Source: Fodinibacter sp963730365
GTDB lineage: Bacteria; Actinomycetota; Actinomycetes; Actinomycetales; Dermatophilaceae
Direction: 5' to 3'
NCBI GenBank assembly: GCA_963730365.1
Contig: CAVSRM010000003.1
Location: 186,001-250,000 of the forward strand
Length of the DNA: 64,000 nt
Both the position numbers and the translations under genes were made by a program. Below, piece by piece: positions 42,280 to 51,321 of the stretch (positions are counted from its first letter, which is position 1; every line of letters begins with the position of its first letter). The notes under the pieces were generated by a model. It saw only the letters and a program-made list of their open reading frames with translations, had not been told where the DNA came from and did no database searches.

Positions 42280-44391
42280 ATGCGTCCCACCACCGACCTC
42301 CAACGCCGCGTCGCCCCCATCGAGGTCGTCTCCGACTTCCAGCCCGCGGGCGACCAGCCGACGGCGATCGCCGAGCTGGCTCGCCGGATCAAGGCCGGCG
42401 AGCAGGACGTCGTGCTGCTCGGCGCCACGGGCACCGGCAAGTCGGCGACGACGGCATGGCTCGTGGAGCAGGTGCAGCGGCCGACCCTGATCATGGCGCC
42501 CAACAAGACCCTCGCGGCGCAGCTGGCCAACGAGTTCCGTGAGCTCCTTCCCAACAACGCCGTCGAGTACTTCGTCAGCTACTACGACTACTACCAGCCC
42601 GAGGCCTACGTCCCCCAGACCGACACCTACATCGAGAAGGACTCCTCGATCAACGATGAGGTCGAGCGGCTGCGGCACAGTGCCACGAACAGCCTCCTCA
42701 CTCGTCGCGACGTCGTGGTCGTGGCCTCCGTCTCGTGCATCTACGGCCTGGGCACCCCGCAGGAGTACGTCGACCGGATGGTGCCGCTGCGGGTCGGCGA
42801 CGAGGTCAGTCGCGACGACCTGCTCCGCAAGTTCGTCCAGATGCAGTACACCCGCAACGACCTGGCGTTCACCCGGGGCACGTTCCGGGTTCGTGGAGAC
42901 ACCGTCGAGATCATCCCGATGTACGAGGAGCACGCCGTCCGCATCGAGTTCTTCGGTGACGAGGTCGAGGCGCTCTACACCCTCAATCCGGTGACCGGCG
43001 AGGTGGTGCGCGAGGAACAGGAGATGTATGTCTTCCCCGCGTCGCACTACGTCGCGGGCCCCGAGCGGATGGAGCGCGCGATCAGCGGCATCGAGCGCGA
43101 ACTCGAGGAGCAGCTCGCGCTCTTCGAGAAGCAGGGCAAGCTGCTGGAGGCTCAGCGCCTGAGGATGCGCACGACCTACGACATCGAGATGATGCGGCAG
43201 ATCGGCTCCTGTTCCGGCATCGAGAACTACTCGCTGCACATCGACGGGCGCAGTCGAGGCAGCGCCCCCAACTGCCTCATCGACTACTTTCCCGAGGACT
43301 TCCTCCTCGTCATCGACGAGTCGCACGTCACCGTGCCCCAGATCGGGGCGATGTACGAGGGCGACATGAGCCGCAAGCGCACCCTCGTCGACCACGGCTT
43401 CCGGCTTCCCTCCGCCATGGACAACCGCCCACTCAAGTGGGAGGAGTTCCTCGAGCGCGTCGGCCAGACCGTCTACCTCTCGGCCACACCCGGGCCGTAC
43501 GAGCTCGCCAAGGGCGACGGGGTCGTCGAGCAGATCATCCGACCGACCGGTCTGATCGACCCCGAGATCATCCTCAAGCCCACGAAGGGGCAGATCGACG
43601 ACCTGCTGCACGAGATCCGGGTCCGCGCCGAGAAGAACGAGCGGGTCCTCGTGACGACCCTGACGAAGAAGATGGCCGAGGACCTCACCGACTACCTCCT
43701 CGACAAGGGCGTGAGGGTCCGGTACCTCCACTCCGACATCGACACCCTGCGCCGCGTCGAGCTGCTGCGCGAGCTCCGGCTCGGGGAGTACGACGTCCTG
43801 GTCGGCATCAACCTGCTCCGCGAGGGCCTCGACCTTCCGGAGGTGTCCCTCGTGTCCATCCTCGACGCCGACAAGGAGGGCTTCCTCCGGTCCGGGCGGA
43901 GCCTCATCCAGACCGTCGGCCGAGCGGCGCGCAACGTGTCCGGGCAGGTGCACATGTATGCCGACAAGGTCACCCCGTCGATGGCGCAGGCCGTCGAGGA
44001 GACGGCCCGGCGCCGGGAGAAGCAGATCGCCTACAACCGTGAGCGCGGCATCGACCCACAGCCGCTGCGCAAGAAGATCGCTGACATCACCGACATGCTC
44101 CAGCGCGAGGATGCCGACACCGAGGAGCTCCTCGGGTCCGGTCGGGCCAGGTCGCGCGGCAAGAGTGACGGAGGCCGGGGCGGGCGGGGCGCTGCGGCAG
44201 CCGACGCTGCGCTCGGGGCCCACCGCCCTGGCAGCGTGGCTGCCGGTGACCTGGCGGGCCTCATCCAGGAGCTGACGGCCCAGATGCACCAGGCCGCGGG
44301 TGACCTCCACTTCGAGCTGGCGGCACGCCTGCGTGACGAGATCGGTGACCTGAAGAAGGAGCTGCGCCAGATGAGTGAGGCGACGAAGTAG
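42280..44391 (+). CDS. uvrB: UvrABC system protein B
   Basis: UvrB is the damage-verifying helicase-like subunit of nucleotide excision repair: it is loaded by UvrA and then binds UvrC. The 703 residues match the family. Walker A is GATGTGKS (48-55). The beta-hairpin region that clamps DNA contains YYDYYQPEAYVPQTD. The Walker B/DEAH-like box is VIDESHVT. Helicase motifs V-VI include GINLLREGLDLPEV and QTVGRAARN. The UVR domain that contacts UvrC is at the C-terminus (about 660-695). A Gly/Arg-rich linker precedes it. The probable leaderless start resembles that of uvrA and uvrC. Confidence 0.97.
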   Translation: MRPTTDLQRRVAPIEVVSDFQPAGDQPTAIAELARRIKAGEQDVVLLGATGTGKSATTAWLVEQVQRPTLIMAPNKTLAAQLANEFRELLPNNAVEYFVSYYDYYQPEAYVPQTDTYIEKDSSINDEVERLRHSATNSLLTRRDVVVVASVSCIYGLGTPQEYVDRMVPLRVGDEVSRDDLLRKFVQMQYTRNDLAFTRGTFRVRGDTVEIIPMYEEHAVRIEFFGDEVEALYTLNPVTGEVVREEQEMYVFPASHYVAGPERMERAISGIERELEEQLALFEKQGKLLEAQRLRMRTTYDIEMMRQIGSCSGIENYSLHIDGRSRGSAPNCLIDYFPEDFLLVIDESHVTVPQIGAMYEGDMSRKRTLVDHGFRLPSAMDNRPLKWEEFLERVGQTVYLSATPGPYELAKGDGVVEQIIRPTGLIDPEIILKPTKGQIDDLLHEIRVRAEKNERVLVTTLTKKMAEDLTDYLLDKGVRVRYLHSDIDTLRRVELLRELRLGEYDVLVGINLLREGLDLPEVSLVSILDADKEGFLRSGRSLIQTVGRAARNVSGQVHMYADKVTPSMAQAVEETARRREKQIAYNRERGIDPQPLRKKIADITDMLQREDADTEELLGSGRARSRGKSDGGRGGRGAAAADAALGAHRPGSVAAGDLAGLIQELTAQMHQAAGDLHFELAARLRDEIGDLKKELRQMSEATK

Positions 44392-44457
44392 CGGACGCCG
44401 GCGGGCGAATGCTCCGCGGCGAACGCGCGCGGCGCCCCGGCCCGACGTCCGAGAGGG

Positions 44458-47109
44458 TCAGCCGGTGTTCTGAAGCCCCGCCGCGAGCCCGTTGATCGTC
44501 AGCAGCAGCGGCCGGTGCCACCGTTCGGCCTCGGGGCCACCGGCCTGCACGTCCGACAGCCCTCGGAGCTGTAGGTGGCTGAGCATGTCGACGAACGGCC
44601 GCCGCAGCGAGACGGCGGTGCGCAGGTGCGGCTTGCGCTCGAGCATCTCGCGCTGGGCGAGCAGGGCGAGCACGGCACGACGGGTTCTCCCCAGCTCGTC
44701 CATGACGGTCTCGGCCAGGTCGGGTCGGGCGCCGAGCGCGAGGAAGCGTTCGGCGAGGGCGTCGTCGGTCTTCGCCAGGCTCATCTCCGCGACATCCACG
44801 AGGGCCGCGAACACGGGCCAGTCGCGATACGCCTCGCGGGCGACGTCGAGGTCTCCCACGGCCTCCAGACCGCTGCCCAGGCCGTACCAACCCGGCAGGT
44901 TGACGCGCGTCATCGACCACGCGAAGACCCAGGGGATGGCCCGCAGGTCCTCGAGGCTGCGACCCTCCTCGGACCCCGAGCGCCGGCTCGGGCGCGATCC
45001 GAGGCGCAGGTCGGCGAGCAGGTCGAGCGGGCTCGACATCGCGAAGAAGTCGGCGAACCCCGGCTGCTCGACCAGCGAGCGGAAGGCGGTGCGGCTCGCC
45101 TCGTCCACGGTCGCCGCCAGCTCCGCGTAGCGCTCGTGGGCCGACTCGCGGGCGACCGCGTGCCCGGGGGCATCGGTCAGCAGGACCGCCGACGCGACCC
45201 GCTCGAGGTGCTGTTCGGCGATCCGGATGTCGGCGTAGCGGGCGAAGATCACCTCGCCCTGCTCGGTGACCTTGAAGCGGCCGTCGACCGAGCCCGTCGG
45301 CTGGGCGGCGATGGCGCGGTGCAGGGGGCCGCCCCCACGACCCAGAGAGCCACCGCGGCCGTGGAAGAGCGTCATGGTCACGTCGTGGCGGTTCGCCCAC
45401 GTCACGAGAGCGACCTGGGCCCGGTGCAGGGCGAGGGTCGCAGAGGTGGGACCGACGTCCTTGGCCGAGTCGGAGTAGCCCAGCATGACCTCGACCTCGC
45501 GGTCGACCCCCTCGAGCCACTCGCGCGTGGACGACAGTCCGACCCACGCCTCCAGCGTCGCGTCGGACGCGTCGAGGTCGGCGCCGGTCTCGAACAACGG
45601 CACGACGTCCAGTCGCAACGGACGCGACCCGACGGCCAGCCGCGCGAGCGCGCGCACGGCCACGAGGTCCGCGGCGGACTGACTGAACGAGACGATGTAG
45701 CGCCCACAGCACCGCGCGCCCCACCGCTGCTGGAGCCACGACATCACCCGCAGGGTGTCGAGGACCTCGCGGGTGGGCGCGCTCACCGATTCGGCGAGCT
45801 CGGGCCAGCCTCCGGTCGCCAAGGCGTCGAGGCGCGCCGGGTCCCCGGCCGCCGCCTCGGGGTGGCCGGGTCTGTCGTCGTCGGGCATGAGCGAGAGCAG
45901 CTCGACCAGGGCCCGGCGATGCACCGCCGAGTGCTGGCGGACCTCGAGCTCGGCGAGGTGGAAGCCGAACGTCTGGAGCAGCCACACGACGTCCTGCAGC
46001 TCGCCGTGGGCCGCTCGTGCATCTCCCGCGGCGACGAGGGAGTCCTGCACGAGCACCAGGTCCTCGAGCGCCTCATCGGGGCCGGAGTAGCCGACACCGG
46101 CACGCTCCTGCCGCGTTGCCTCGAGCCGGGCGGCGACGACGAGGAGCTTCTGCCGGTGCGGCTCCCGAGGCGAGTCCTTGGTGACCTCGGCCAGCAGTCG
46201 GGGATGGGCGGCGGCGTCGTTGGCCAGCGCATCGCGCAGCGCGGCAGTGGGCGGGGTCGACTCCTCGTCGACGGTGATCATCCGAGCCACGCGGTCGACG
46301 GCGTCGTGGAGCATCTGGAGCGCCTGGTCCGCGTGCGTCGCCACGGTCTCGCGGGTGACCTCGGCGGTGACGAAGGGGTTGCCGTCCCGGTCACCGCCGA
46401 CCCAGGAGCCGAACCTGACGATGGGCGAGAGCGTCGGGGCGCTGGGCGAGTCGTCACCGAGGGCGGCCTCCACGGCCCGCTGGAAGCGCGGGACGGCGTG
46501 GATGAGCGACTGGTGGAACACCGTGAGGATCGTCTTCACCTCATCGGCCGGCGTGGGTCGGGTGATCCGCAGGGTGGAGGTGCGCTGGAGGATGTCGATG
46601 TCCTCGAGCATCCGGCGCCTGGTCTGGGCGCGCTCGGACGGGCCGACCCCCGGGTCGTCGTGCGCGTCGAGGTGGTCGGCGATCCGCCGCAGCGCCGAGG
46701 CCACCGCTCGGCGTCGTGCTTCGGTGGGGTGCGCGGTGAACACCGGATGGATCCGCATCCTCTCGATGCGGGTCCGGGCGTCGGGGCCGGCCTCGGTCAC
46801 GGCGGGCCTGATGTCCCCGGTGTCGGCGGTCCCGCCGAACTCGCCGTCCTCACTCCTCAGGGAGCGCGCGCGGTGTCGCTCCTCGGCGAGGTTGGTGAGG
46901 TGCAGGTGAACCGTCAGCAGCCGCGCGATGCGCTCGGTGGTGTCGGGGTCGAGGCCGGCGACCAGCCGGGCGGGAGCCTCGGGGTCCTCGGCCCGGCATC
47001 GCTGCTCGAGCTCGTCGGTGATCTCCAGGAGGTCGCCGCGGCCGGACTCCTGCACGACCTGACGGTGCAGGCTGGTGAGGAGGGACAGGTCATCGAGCAT
47101 GCTCGCCAT
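44458..47109 (-). CDS. ppc: Phosphoenolpyruvate carboxylase
   Basis: Carboxylates phosphoenolpyruvate to oxaloacetate, refilling the TCA cycle. The 883-residue length fits the family. The catalytic His127 lies in FTAHPTEARRR. Further signatures are VGYSDSAKDVGP (catalytic Lys), FHGRGGSLGRGGGP (the Gly-rich loop that holds the substrate) and the C-terminal INGLAAGLQNTG, which reaches the active site. It converges with uvrB (66 bases apart) and diverges from the TerC gene. A -10 box TAGGCT six bases before ATG 47109 implies a leaderless message. Confidence 0.96.
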   Translation of the reverse strand: MASMLDDLSLLTSLHRQVVQESGRGDLLEITDELEQRCRAEDPEAPARLVAGLDPDTTERIARLLTVHLHLTNLAEERHRARSLRSEDGEFGGTADTGDIRPAVTEAGPDARTRIERMRIHPVFTAHPTEARRRAVASALRRIADHLDAHDDPGVGPSERAQTRRRMLEDIDILQRTSTLRITRPTPADEVKTILTVFHQSLIHAVPRFQRAVEAALGDDSPSAPTLSPIVRFGSWVGGDRDGNPFVTAEVTRETVATHADQALQMLHDAVDRVARMITVDEESTPPTAALRDALANDAAAHPRLLAEVTKDSPREPHRQKLLVVAARLEATRQERAGVGYSGPDEALEDLVLVQDSLVAAGDARAAHGELQDVVWLLQTFGFHLAELEVRQHSAVHRRALVELLSLMPDDDRPGHPEAAAGDPARLDALATGGWPELAESVSAPTREVLDTLRVMSWLQQRWGARCCGRYIVSFSQSAADLVAVRALARLAVGSRPLRLDVVPLFETGADLDASDATLEAWVGLSSTREWLEGVDREVEVMLGYSDSAKDVGPTSATLALHRAQVALVTWANRHDVTMTLFHGRGGSLGRGGGPLHRAIAAQPTGSVDGRFKVTEQGEVIFARYADIRIAEQHLERVASAVLLTDAPGHAVARESAHERYAELAATVDEASRTAFRSLVEQPGFADFFAMSSPLDLLADLRLGSRPSRRSGSEEGRSLEDLRAIPWVFAWSMTRVNLPGWYGLGSGLEAVGDLDVAREAYRDWPVFAALVDVAEMSLAKTDDALAERFLALGARPDLAETVMDELGRTRRAVLALLAQREMLERKPHLRTAVSLRRPFVDMLSHLQLRGLSDVQAGGPEAERWHRPLLLTINGLAAGLQNTG

Positions 47110-47115
47110 GACGGA

Positions 47116-47121
47116 AGCCTA
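47116..47121 (-). promoter_or_regulatory. -10 box (TAGGCT) of ppc, leaderless spacing
   Basis: On the minus strand TAGGCT is followed by 6 bases and ATG 47109. Confidence 0.6.
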
Positions 47122-47163
47122 GGTGGGCACCGCGCGGTGGCGTCTTTCCCTCTCGCCCCTCGA

Positions 47164-47169
47164 TAGGAT
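47164..47169 (+). promoter_or_regulatory. -10 box (TAGGAT) of the TerC gene, leaderless spacing
   Basis: TAGGAT is followed by 6 bases and GTG 47176. The divergent ppc box lies 42 bases away. Confidence 0.6.
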
Positions 47170-47175
47170 CGCCCG

Positions 47176-48249
47176 GTGATCCCCGCCCTCCCGCCGACCT
47201 CTGCTCTGGCGGCCGCATCGCCGAGCCTGGATCTCGAGCCGTGGGTGTGGTGGGTGACGATCGGTGTGGCGGCGGCGGTCCTCACCTTCGACGTCATCGC
47301 CATCGGCCGGAATCCCCATCGTCCGTCGACGAGGGAGCTCTCGGTGGCGCTGGCGGTCTACGTCGGCGCCGCGATCCTCTTCGGGCTCGGGATGTGGTGG
47401 TTCGCCGGCGGCCAGCTCGCCGGGGAGTTCTATGCCGGCTGGCTCACCGAGTACTCGCTCTCCGTGGACAACCTGTTCATCTTCATCCTCATCATGGCCA
47501 GGTTCGCCGTCCCCGAGGCGCTGCAGCAGTTCGCGCTCATGGTCGGCATCGTCATCGCGATCGTGCTCCGCGGGATCTTCATCGCCGTCGGCGCGGCTGC
47601 CATCAACAACTTCAGCTGGGTCTTCTACATCTTCGGCGCCTTCCTCATCTACACCGCCGTCAAGCTCGCCCGGGAGGGCGAGAGCGACGACGACGAGTAC
47701 GAGGAGAACCGGCTCATGGTGTTCGTCGAGCGGCGCTTCCCGGCGACCCAGGAGTACGACGGGACCAAGCTGTTCACCCGGCAGAACGGCAAGCGGCTCG
47801 CGACCCCGTTGTTCTTCGTCATCCTCGCCCTCGGCACCACGGACCTGCTGTTCGCGCTCGACTCGATCCCGGCGATCTACGGGCTCACCCGGGAGCCCTA
47901 CATCGTCCTGGTCGCCAACCTCTTCGCACTGATGGGTCTGCGCCAGCTCTACTTCCTCCTCGGCGGGCTCCTCAAGAAGCTCGTCTACCTCAGCCTCGGG
48001 CTCGCGGTGCTCCTCGCGTTCATCGGCCTCAAGCTGCTCCTGCACGCGCTGCACGAGAACGAGCTGCCGTTCATCAACGGTGGCGAGAACGTTCCGGTCC
48101 CCGAGATCCCGATCGCGGTGTCGCTCGGTGCGATCGTCGTCATCCTCGGCGTCACGACGGTGGCGAGCCTGTGGAAGACCCGCAAGGACGCCACGCTGGA
48201 CGCCGAGGACGAGGCCGGGCCCCGTCGCACCTACGACGACCCTCTCTGA
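47176..48249 (+). CDS. TerC-family integral membrane protein
   Basis: 357 residues with about nine helices. The TerC hallmarks are both present: EYSLSVDNLFIFILIMARF in the early part and GTTDLLFALDSIPAIYGLTR in the second half, where the membrane-embedded acidic residues are conserved. TerC/Alx proteins have been linked to Mn2+ export during protein secretion and to tellurite resistance in other bacteria. There is no tellurite cluster here, so a metal-homeostasis role is more likely (inference). The C-terminus is hydrophilic and charged. It converges with the EamA gene with only 8 bases between the stops. Confidence 0.88.
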   Translation: MIPALPPTSALAAASPSLDLEPWVWWVTIGVAAAVLTFDVIAIGRNPHRPSTRELSVALAVYVGAAILFGLGMWWFAGGQLAGEFYAGWLTEYSLSVDNLFIFILIMARFAVPEALQQFALMVGIVIAIVLRGIFIAVGAAAINNFSWVFYIFGAFLIYTAVKLAREGESDDDEYEENRLMVFVERRFPATQEYDGTKLFTRQNGKRLATPLFFVILALGTTDLLFALDSIPAIYGLTREPYIVLVANLFALMGLRQLYFLLGGLLKKLVYLSLGLAVLLAFIGLKLLLHALHENELPFINGGENVPVPEIPIAVSLGAIVVILGVTTVASLWKTRKDATLDAEDEAGPRRTYDDPL

Positions 48250-48257
48250 GCGTCGGC

Positions 48258-49133
48258 TCAGGTCGCGGCGGCCTGGGCGGGGTCCTTGCGGGCGCCGAGA
48301 CCCAGGACCAACGCCGATGCCGTCACGACGAGTCCCATCCCCACGAGCTGGACCGGTTCCAGGCGCTGGCCCAGGACGATCAGGCCCGCAAGGCCCGCCG
48401 CCGCAGGTTCGAGGCTGAGCAGGATCCCGAACACCTTGGCAGACAGCCGGCGCAGCGCGACGAGCTCCAGGGAGTAGGGGAGCACCGAGGACAGGATCGC
48501 GATGCCGATCCCCTTGGCGATGGCGGGCCCGGTCCAGTCCGGCACGCTCATGATGCCGAAGGGGAGAGTCACCACCGTCGCGACCACCATCGCCAGGGCC
48601 AGCCCTTCCAGCCGAGGGAACTCCGCCCCGGTCCGTCCGCTGAGGACGATGTATGCCGCCCAGAAGCCGCCCGCCGCCAGGGCCAGCCCGATGCCGAGCC
48701 ACTCCAGCTCTGCGAGGGGTGTCTCGAACGCCTCGGAGATGAGGACGACCCCCACGGCCGCGGCTCCGACCGCGAGGCCGTCGACCACGCGCCGCGACAG
48801 GACCGCAGCCAGGGTGAGCGGGCCGATGAACTCGATGGTCACCGCGACGCCGATCGGCAGGTGGACCAGCGAACCGTAGAAGGTGTAGTTCATCAGCCCC
48901 AACGCGGTCCCGAAGGCGATCACCGTCCACCAGGCGCGGCGTGAGTGACCCCGCCATCGCGGCCGGACGATGACGAGCAGCATCGCGGTGGCGAAGAGCA
49001 ACCGCATGACGACCGAGCCACCCGCCCCGATAACCGGGATGAGGGTCTGGGCGAGGGCACCCCCGAACTGGACCGAGACGATTCCGGCGAGGACGAGGAG
49101 TGGTGCGGGGACCCTCTCGGCGCGGCTCGTCAC
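48258..49133 (-). CDS. EamA (DMT superfamily) transporter
   Basis: 291 residues with ten hydrophobic segments arranged as two EamA repeats of five. The second repeat ends with helices separated by SSVLPYSLELVALRRLSAKVF, a typical EamA stretch before helix 9. Many such proteins (RhtA/YdcZ-like) export amino acids or metabolites; the substrate is unknown. The start is set at GTG 49133 because a TAGCCT box lies six bases upstream. The alternative GTG 49139 would abut that box directly. Confidence 0.88.
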   Translation of the reverse strand: MTSRAERVPAPLLVLAGIVSVQFGGALAQTLIPVIGAGGSVVMRLLFATAMLLVIVRPRWRGHSRRAWWTVIAFGTALGLMNYTFYGSLVHLPIGVAVTIEFIGPLTLAAVLSRRVVDGLAVGAAAVGVVLISEAFETPLAELEWLGIGLALAAGGFWAAYIVLSGRTGAEFPRLEGLALAMVVATVVTLPFGIMSVPDWTGPAIAKGIGIAILSSVLPYSLELVALRRLSAKVFGILLSLEPAAAGLAGLIVLGQRLEPVQLVGMGLVVTASALVLGLGARKDPAQAAAT

Positions 49134-49139
49134 CGGCAC

Positions 49140-49145
49140 AGGCTA
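49140..49145 (-). promoter_or_regulatory. -10 box (TAGCCT) of the EamA gene, leaderless spacing
   Basis: On the minus strand TAGCCT is followed by 6 bases and GTG 49133. Confidence 0.5.
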
Positions 49146-49221
49146 GCCAGTGCGAGCACCGCCTGCTCTCGGGCCACCCCGTGGGCCGGACGGGCGTGCG
49201 CGACCTCGATGACCGCGTGGG

Positions 49222-49983
49222 TCAGGAGCCGCTCGTTCCGGCGTCGATGGCGTCGAGGTCACGGATGGCGTAGCGCAGGTGCTCCCACTCCTCCTCGAGG
49301 ATCGTGTGGAGGCACGACAGGGTCGTCTCCGGATGATCCGGGGCCCAGGGGTTTCGGCGGACCGCGGCGAGCTCGTCCGGGGTCACGACGGCAAGCAGGT
49401 CGCGCACCTGGGCGACCCGATCGGCCCGTACGTCGAGGACCTCGGCGTACGACGGCGTGGCCGCAGCGAACACCGACATGTCGTGCCCGTCGGTCTCGTA
49501 CTCGGCGTTCGGCACACCGATGGGGTGGTAGGGATGGTCGAGCGCCAGGACCGCGCGGCGGAGCCACGTGTCGGTCGCCATGACCAGGTGCCGCAACGTC
49601 TGGGCGAAGGACCACTCCCCGGCGACCGAGACATCCACCGAGCTCTCCGGCAGCGTGGCGACGCGTGCGAGGGTGGCGGCCCAGGCGGCCTCCAGGGAGT
49701 CCCAGGCCGAGCGGAGGCCCTCGGGGGACTCGGCGCGCCGCAGACCGCGACCGGGGAAGCGGCGGTTGAGCTCGTCCTCGACGAGCGGGGCGACGTCCAC
49801 ACCGTTGACGAGCAGCGAGCTCTCGCCGTCGAGGAGCCACGGTGCGTCGATGTCGGCTCCCGCGACGTCGACCGCGCGCATGACGACGCCCGACAGGTCG
49901 GTTCGCACGAAGTGGGCGCCCCGCAGGCTCGCGTCGACGAACTCCACGATGTTCGCCTCGCCGGTTCCGGACGTGTCTGTCAT
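49222..49983 (-). CDS. Pentapeptide-repeat protein fused to a DinB-like domain
   Basis: 253 residues from ATG 49983, seven bases after a CAGGGT box on the minus strand. The first 50 residues hold pentapeptide-like repeats (VDASLRGAHFVRTDLSGVVM, then RAVDVAGADI) with a hydrophobic or small residue every fifth position. From about 100 on comes a DinB_2-type four-helix bundle, with a His in LRHLVMATDTWLRR and HTILEEEWEHLRYA at the end as likely metal ligands. Such DinB/MDMPI-fold proteins are often thiol-dependent, with mycothiol as a candidate in actinobacteria. No catalytic role is established. A second protein of this superfamily lies 2 kb away (51,987-52,682). Confidence 0.8.
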   Translation of the reverse strand: MTDTSGTGEANIVEFVDASLRGAHFVRTDLSGVVMRAVDVAGADIDAPWLLDGESSLLVNGVDVAPLVEDELNRRFPGRGLRRAESPEGLRSAWDSLEAAWAATLARVATLPESSVDVSVAGEWSFAQTLRHLVMATDTWLRRAVLALDHPYHPIGVPNAEYETDGHDMSVFAAATPSYAEVLDVRADRVAQVRDLLAVVTPDELAAVRRNPWAPDHPETTLSCLHTILEEEWEHLRYAIRDLDAIDAGTSGS

Positions 49984-49990
49984 GCCGGTC

Positions 49991-49996
49991 ACCCTG
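49991..49996 (-). promoter_or_regulatory. Possible -10 box (CAGGGT) of the DinB gene, leaderless spacing
   Basis: On the minus strand CAGGGT is followed by 7 bases and ATG 49983. Confidence 0.4.
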
Positions 49997-50107
49997 CCAC
50001 GAACGGGTGACACAGGCACCCGGCCAGTGCCACGGGTGGACCCGGGAATCGCCAGCCTGTGATGCTGGGGGCTCCCGCCGCCCACCACACACACATGGAG
50101 GAACGTC

Positions 50108-50422
50108 ATGACCGCCCACGAGATCCTGGAGCGCGCAGCCGATCAGCTCAGCATCCGCCGAGTCTTCGGTGAACCGGTCGAGCACGACGGCGTCGTTCTC
50201 GTACCGGTCGCCGTTGGCATCGGCGGCGGGGGCGGTGGCTCCGGGCCGGATGACCAGGGCAGCGGGGGTGGCGTCGGCGGCATGGTCCGGGCCATCGGTG
50301 CCTACTCCATCAGCAACCAGCAGGTCCGCTTCGTCCCCGCCGTCGACACGACTGCGCTCGCCGCCATGGGCCTGGTCGCGTTCGGTCTCCTGCTGCGCGC
50401 GAGGCGTCACGGCCGGGGGTGA
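50108..50422 (+). CDS. GerW/YtfJ-family sporulation-like protein
   Basis: 104 residues with a strong Shine-Dalgarno sequence (ggaggaa, 50097-50103) before ATG 50108. The pattern RRVFGEPVEHDGVVLVPVA, a Gly-rich loop (GIGGGGGGSG), then GGVGGMVRAIGAYSISNQQV is the GerW (YtfJ) family. A short hydrophobic stretch and an Arg-rich end (about 84-104) may tether it to the membrane. In Bacillus YtfJ/GerW is a spore protein, but homologues occur widely in non-sporulating actinobacteria with unknown function. It diverges from the DinB gene and converges with the hydratase gene. Confidence 0.85.
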   Translation: MTAHEILERAADQLSIRRVFGEPVEHDGVVLVPVAVGIGGGGGGSGPDDQGSGGGVGGMVRAIGAYSISNQQVRFVPAVDTTALAAMGLVAFGLLLRARRHGRG

Positions 50423-50463
50423 CCGCTGCGGCCGGCGCGTTCGAGGGCTCGTCGTCGGTCGCG

Positions 50464-51219
50464 CTACTCGCAGAAGAGGGCACAGCTGCCGAGCTGGGGC
50501 GAGGTGACGCTGATCCGGAGCCCGGGCCTAAGGTCCACGGGTGCCGTGATCCCCCCGGTGAGCACGATCATCCCCGGCTCGAGACCGGTGCCACGGTCCG
50601 CGAGCTCGCGCACGAGGTAGGCCACGGCGTCGGCGGGAGAGCCCATGGCCGCCCGTCCGGCGCCTGACCGGCTGTCGCCTTCCCAGGCCATCGTCAGGGT
50701 GAGCTCCTCCGGCGGGGTCTCGACCTCGGCGAACGGCCCCGTCGCGTAGGCAGCGGCGGACGAGCCGTCGGCGGTGTTGTCCAGCCAGGTGAACTCGTAC
50801 GTCTCCCAACGCGGGTCGACGACCTCCAGGGAGACGGCCCAGCGCCCCGCCCGTCGCACGTCCTCGGCGCCGACCTCGTGCCCGGACAGGGGCCGGTCGG
50901 CGTGGAACGCGAACTCGGGCTCGGCCTTCGGGTGCCTCAGCGTGGTGAGGTCCAGGGTGCGATCGACGGCCATGTCCTCCCACAGCGACCCGTGGTTGGG
51001 CTTGTCGATGCCCAGTGCCTCACGCATCGCCGACGACGTCCACCCCAGCTTGTAGCCCGACCGTCGATGGCCGCGCTGGAGGAGCCGGCGGTCCACCTCA
51101 GCGGCGACGGCCCACGCCGCCTCCTCCGTCAGCTCCGGCGACTCCTGGGACAGGGGGCGCAACCCGCGGTGGGCGTCGCGCGCCCACTCGAGGCGATCCG
51201 CCGCCGCGTCAATGTCCAT
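50464..51219 (-). CDS. Fumarylacetoacetase-fold hydratase/decarboxylase (2-keto-4-pentenoate hydratase-like)
   Basis: 251 residues. The start is ATG 51219 because ggaggg lies just upstream; the frame extends 9 codons further. The early segment GYKLGWTSSAMREALGI and the later AEPEFAFHADRPL (metal-binding Glu pair in a PEFAF-type motif) fit the MhpD/DmpH group of meta-cleavage enzymes. The end (GLEPGMIVLTGGITAPVDL) is the usual FAH-like C-terminal region. It would hydrate a 2-hydroxy-alkadienoate or decarboxylate an oxalocrotonate. No other aromatic catabolic genes surround it, so the pathway is open. Confidence 0.82.
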   Translation of the reverse strand: MDIDAAADRLEWARDAHRGLRPLSQESPELTEEAAWAVAAEVDRRLLQRGHRRSGYKLGWTSSAMREALGIDKPNHGSLWEDMAVDRTLDLTTLRHPKAEPEFAFHADRPLSGHEVGAEDVRRAGRWAVSLEVVDPRWETYEFTWLDNTADGSSAAAYATGPFAEVETPPEELTLTMAWEGDSRSGAGRAAMGSPADAVAYLVRELADRGTGLEPGMIVLTGGITAPVDLRPGLRISVTSPQLGSCALFCE

Positions 51220-51321
51220 GGTCCCTCCAGGGTCGGGGATCTGCACGAGGCACCTGATCCTCGCAGGCCCTCAGGTCATCCCGGGAGGGGTTCCCGACCG
51301 AGGCCAATGAGGTGCCGCTCC

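Noticed and set aside
42205..44310. A 701-codon minus-strand frame
   Set aside because: Antisense to uvrB, which has every expected motif.
44575..47166. An 863-codon plus-strand frame
   Set aside because: Antisense to ppc, which has all catalytic signatures.
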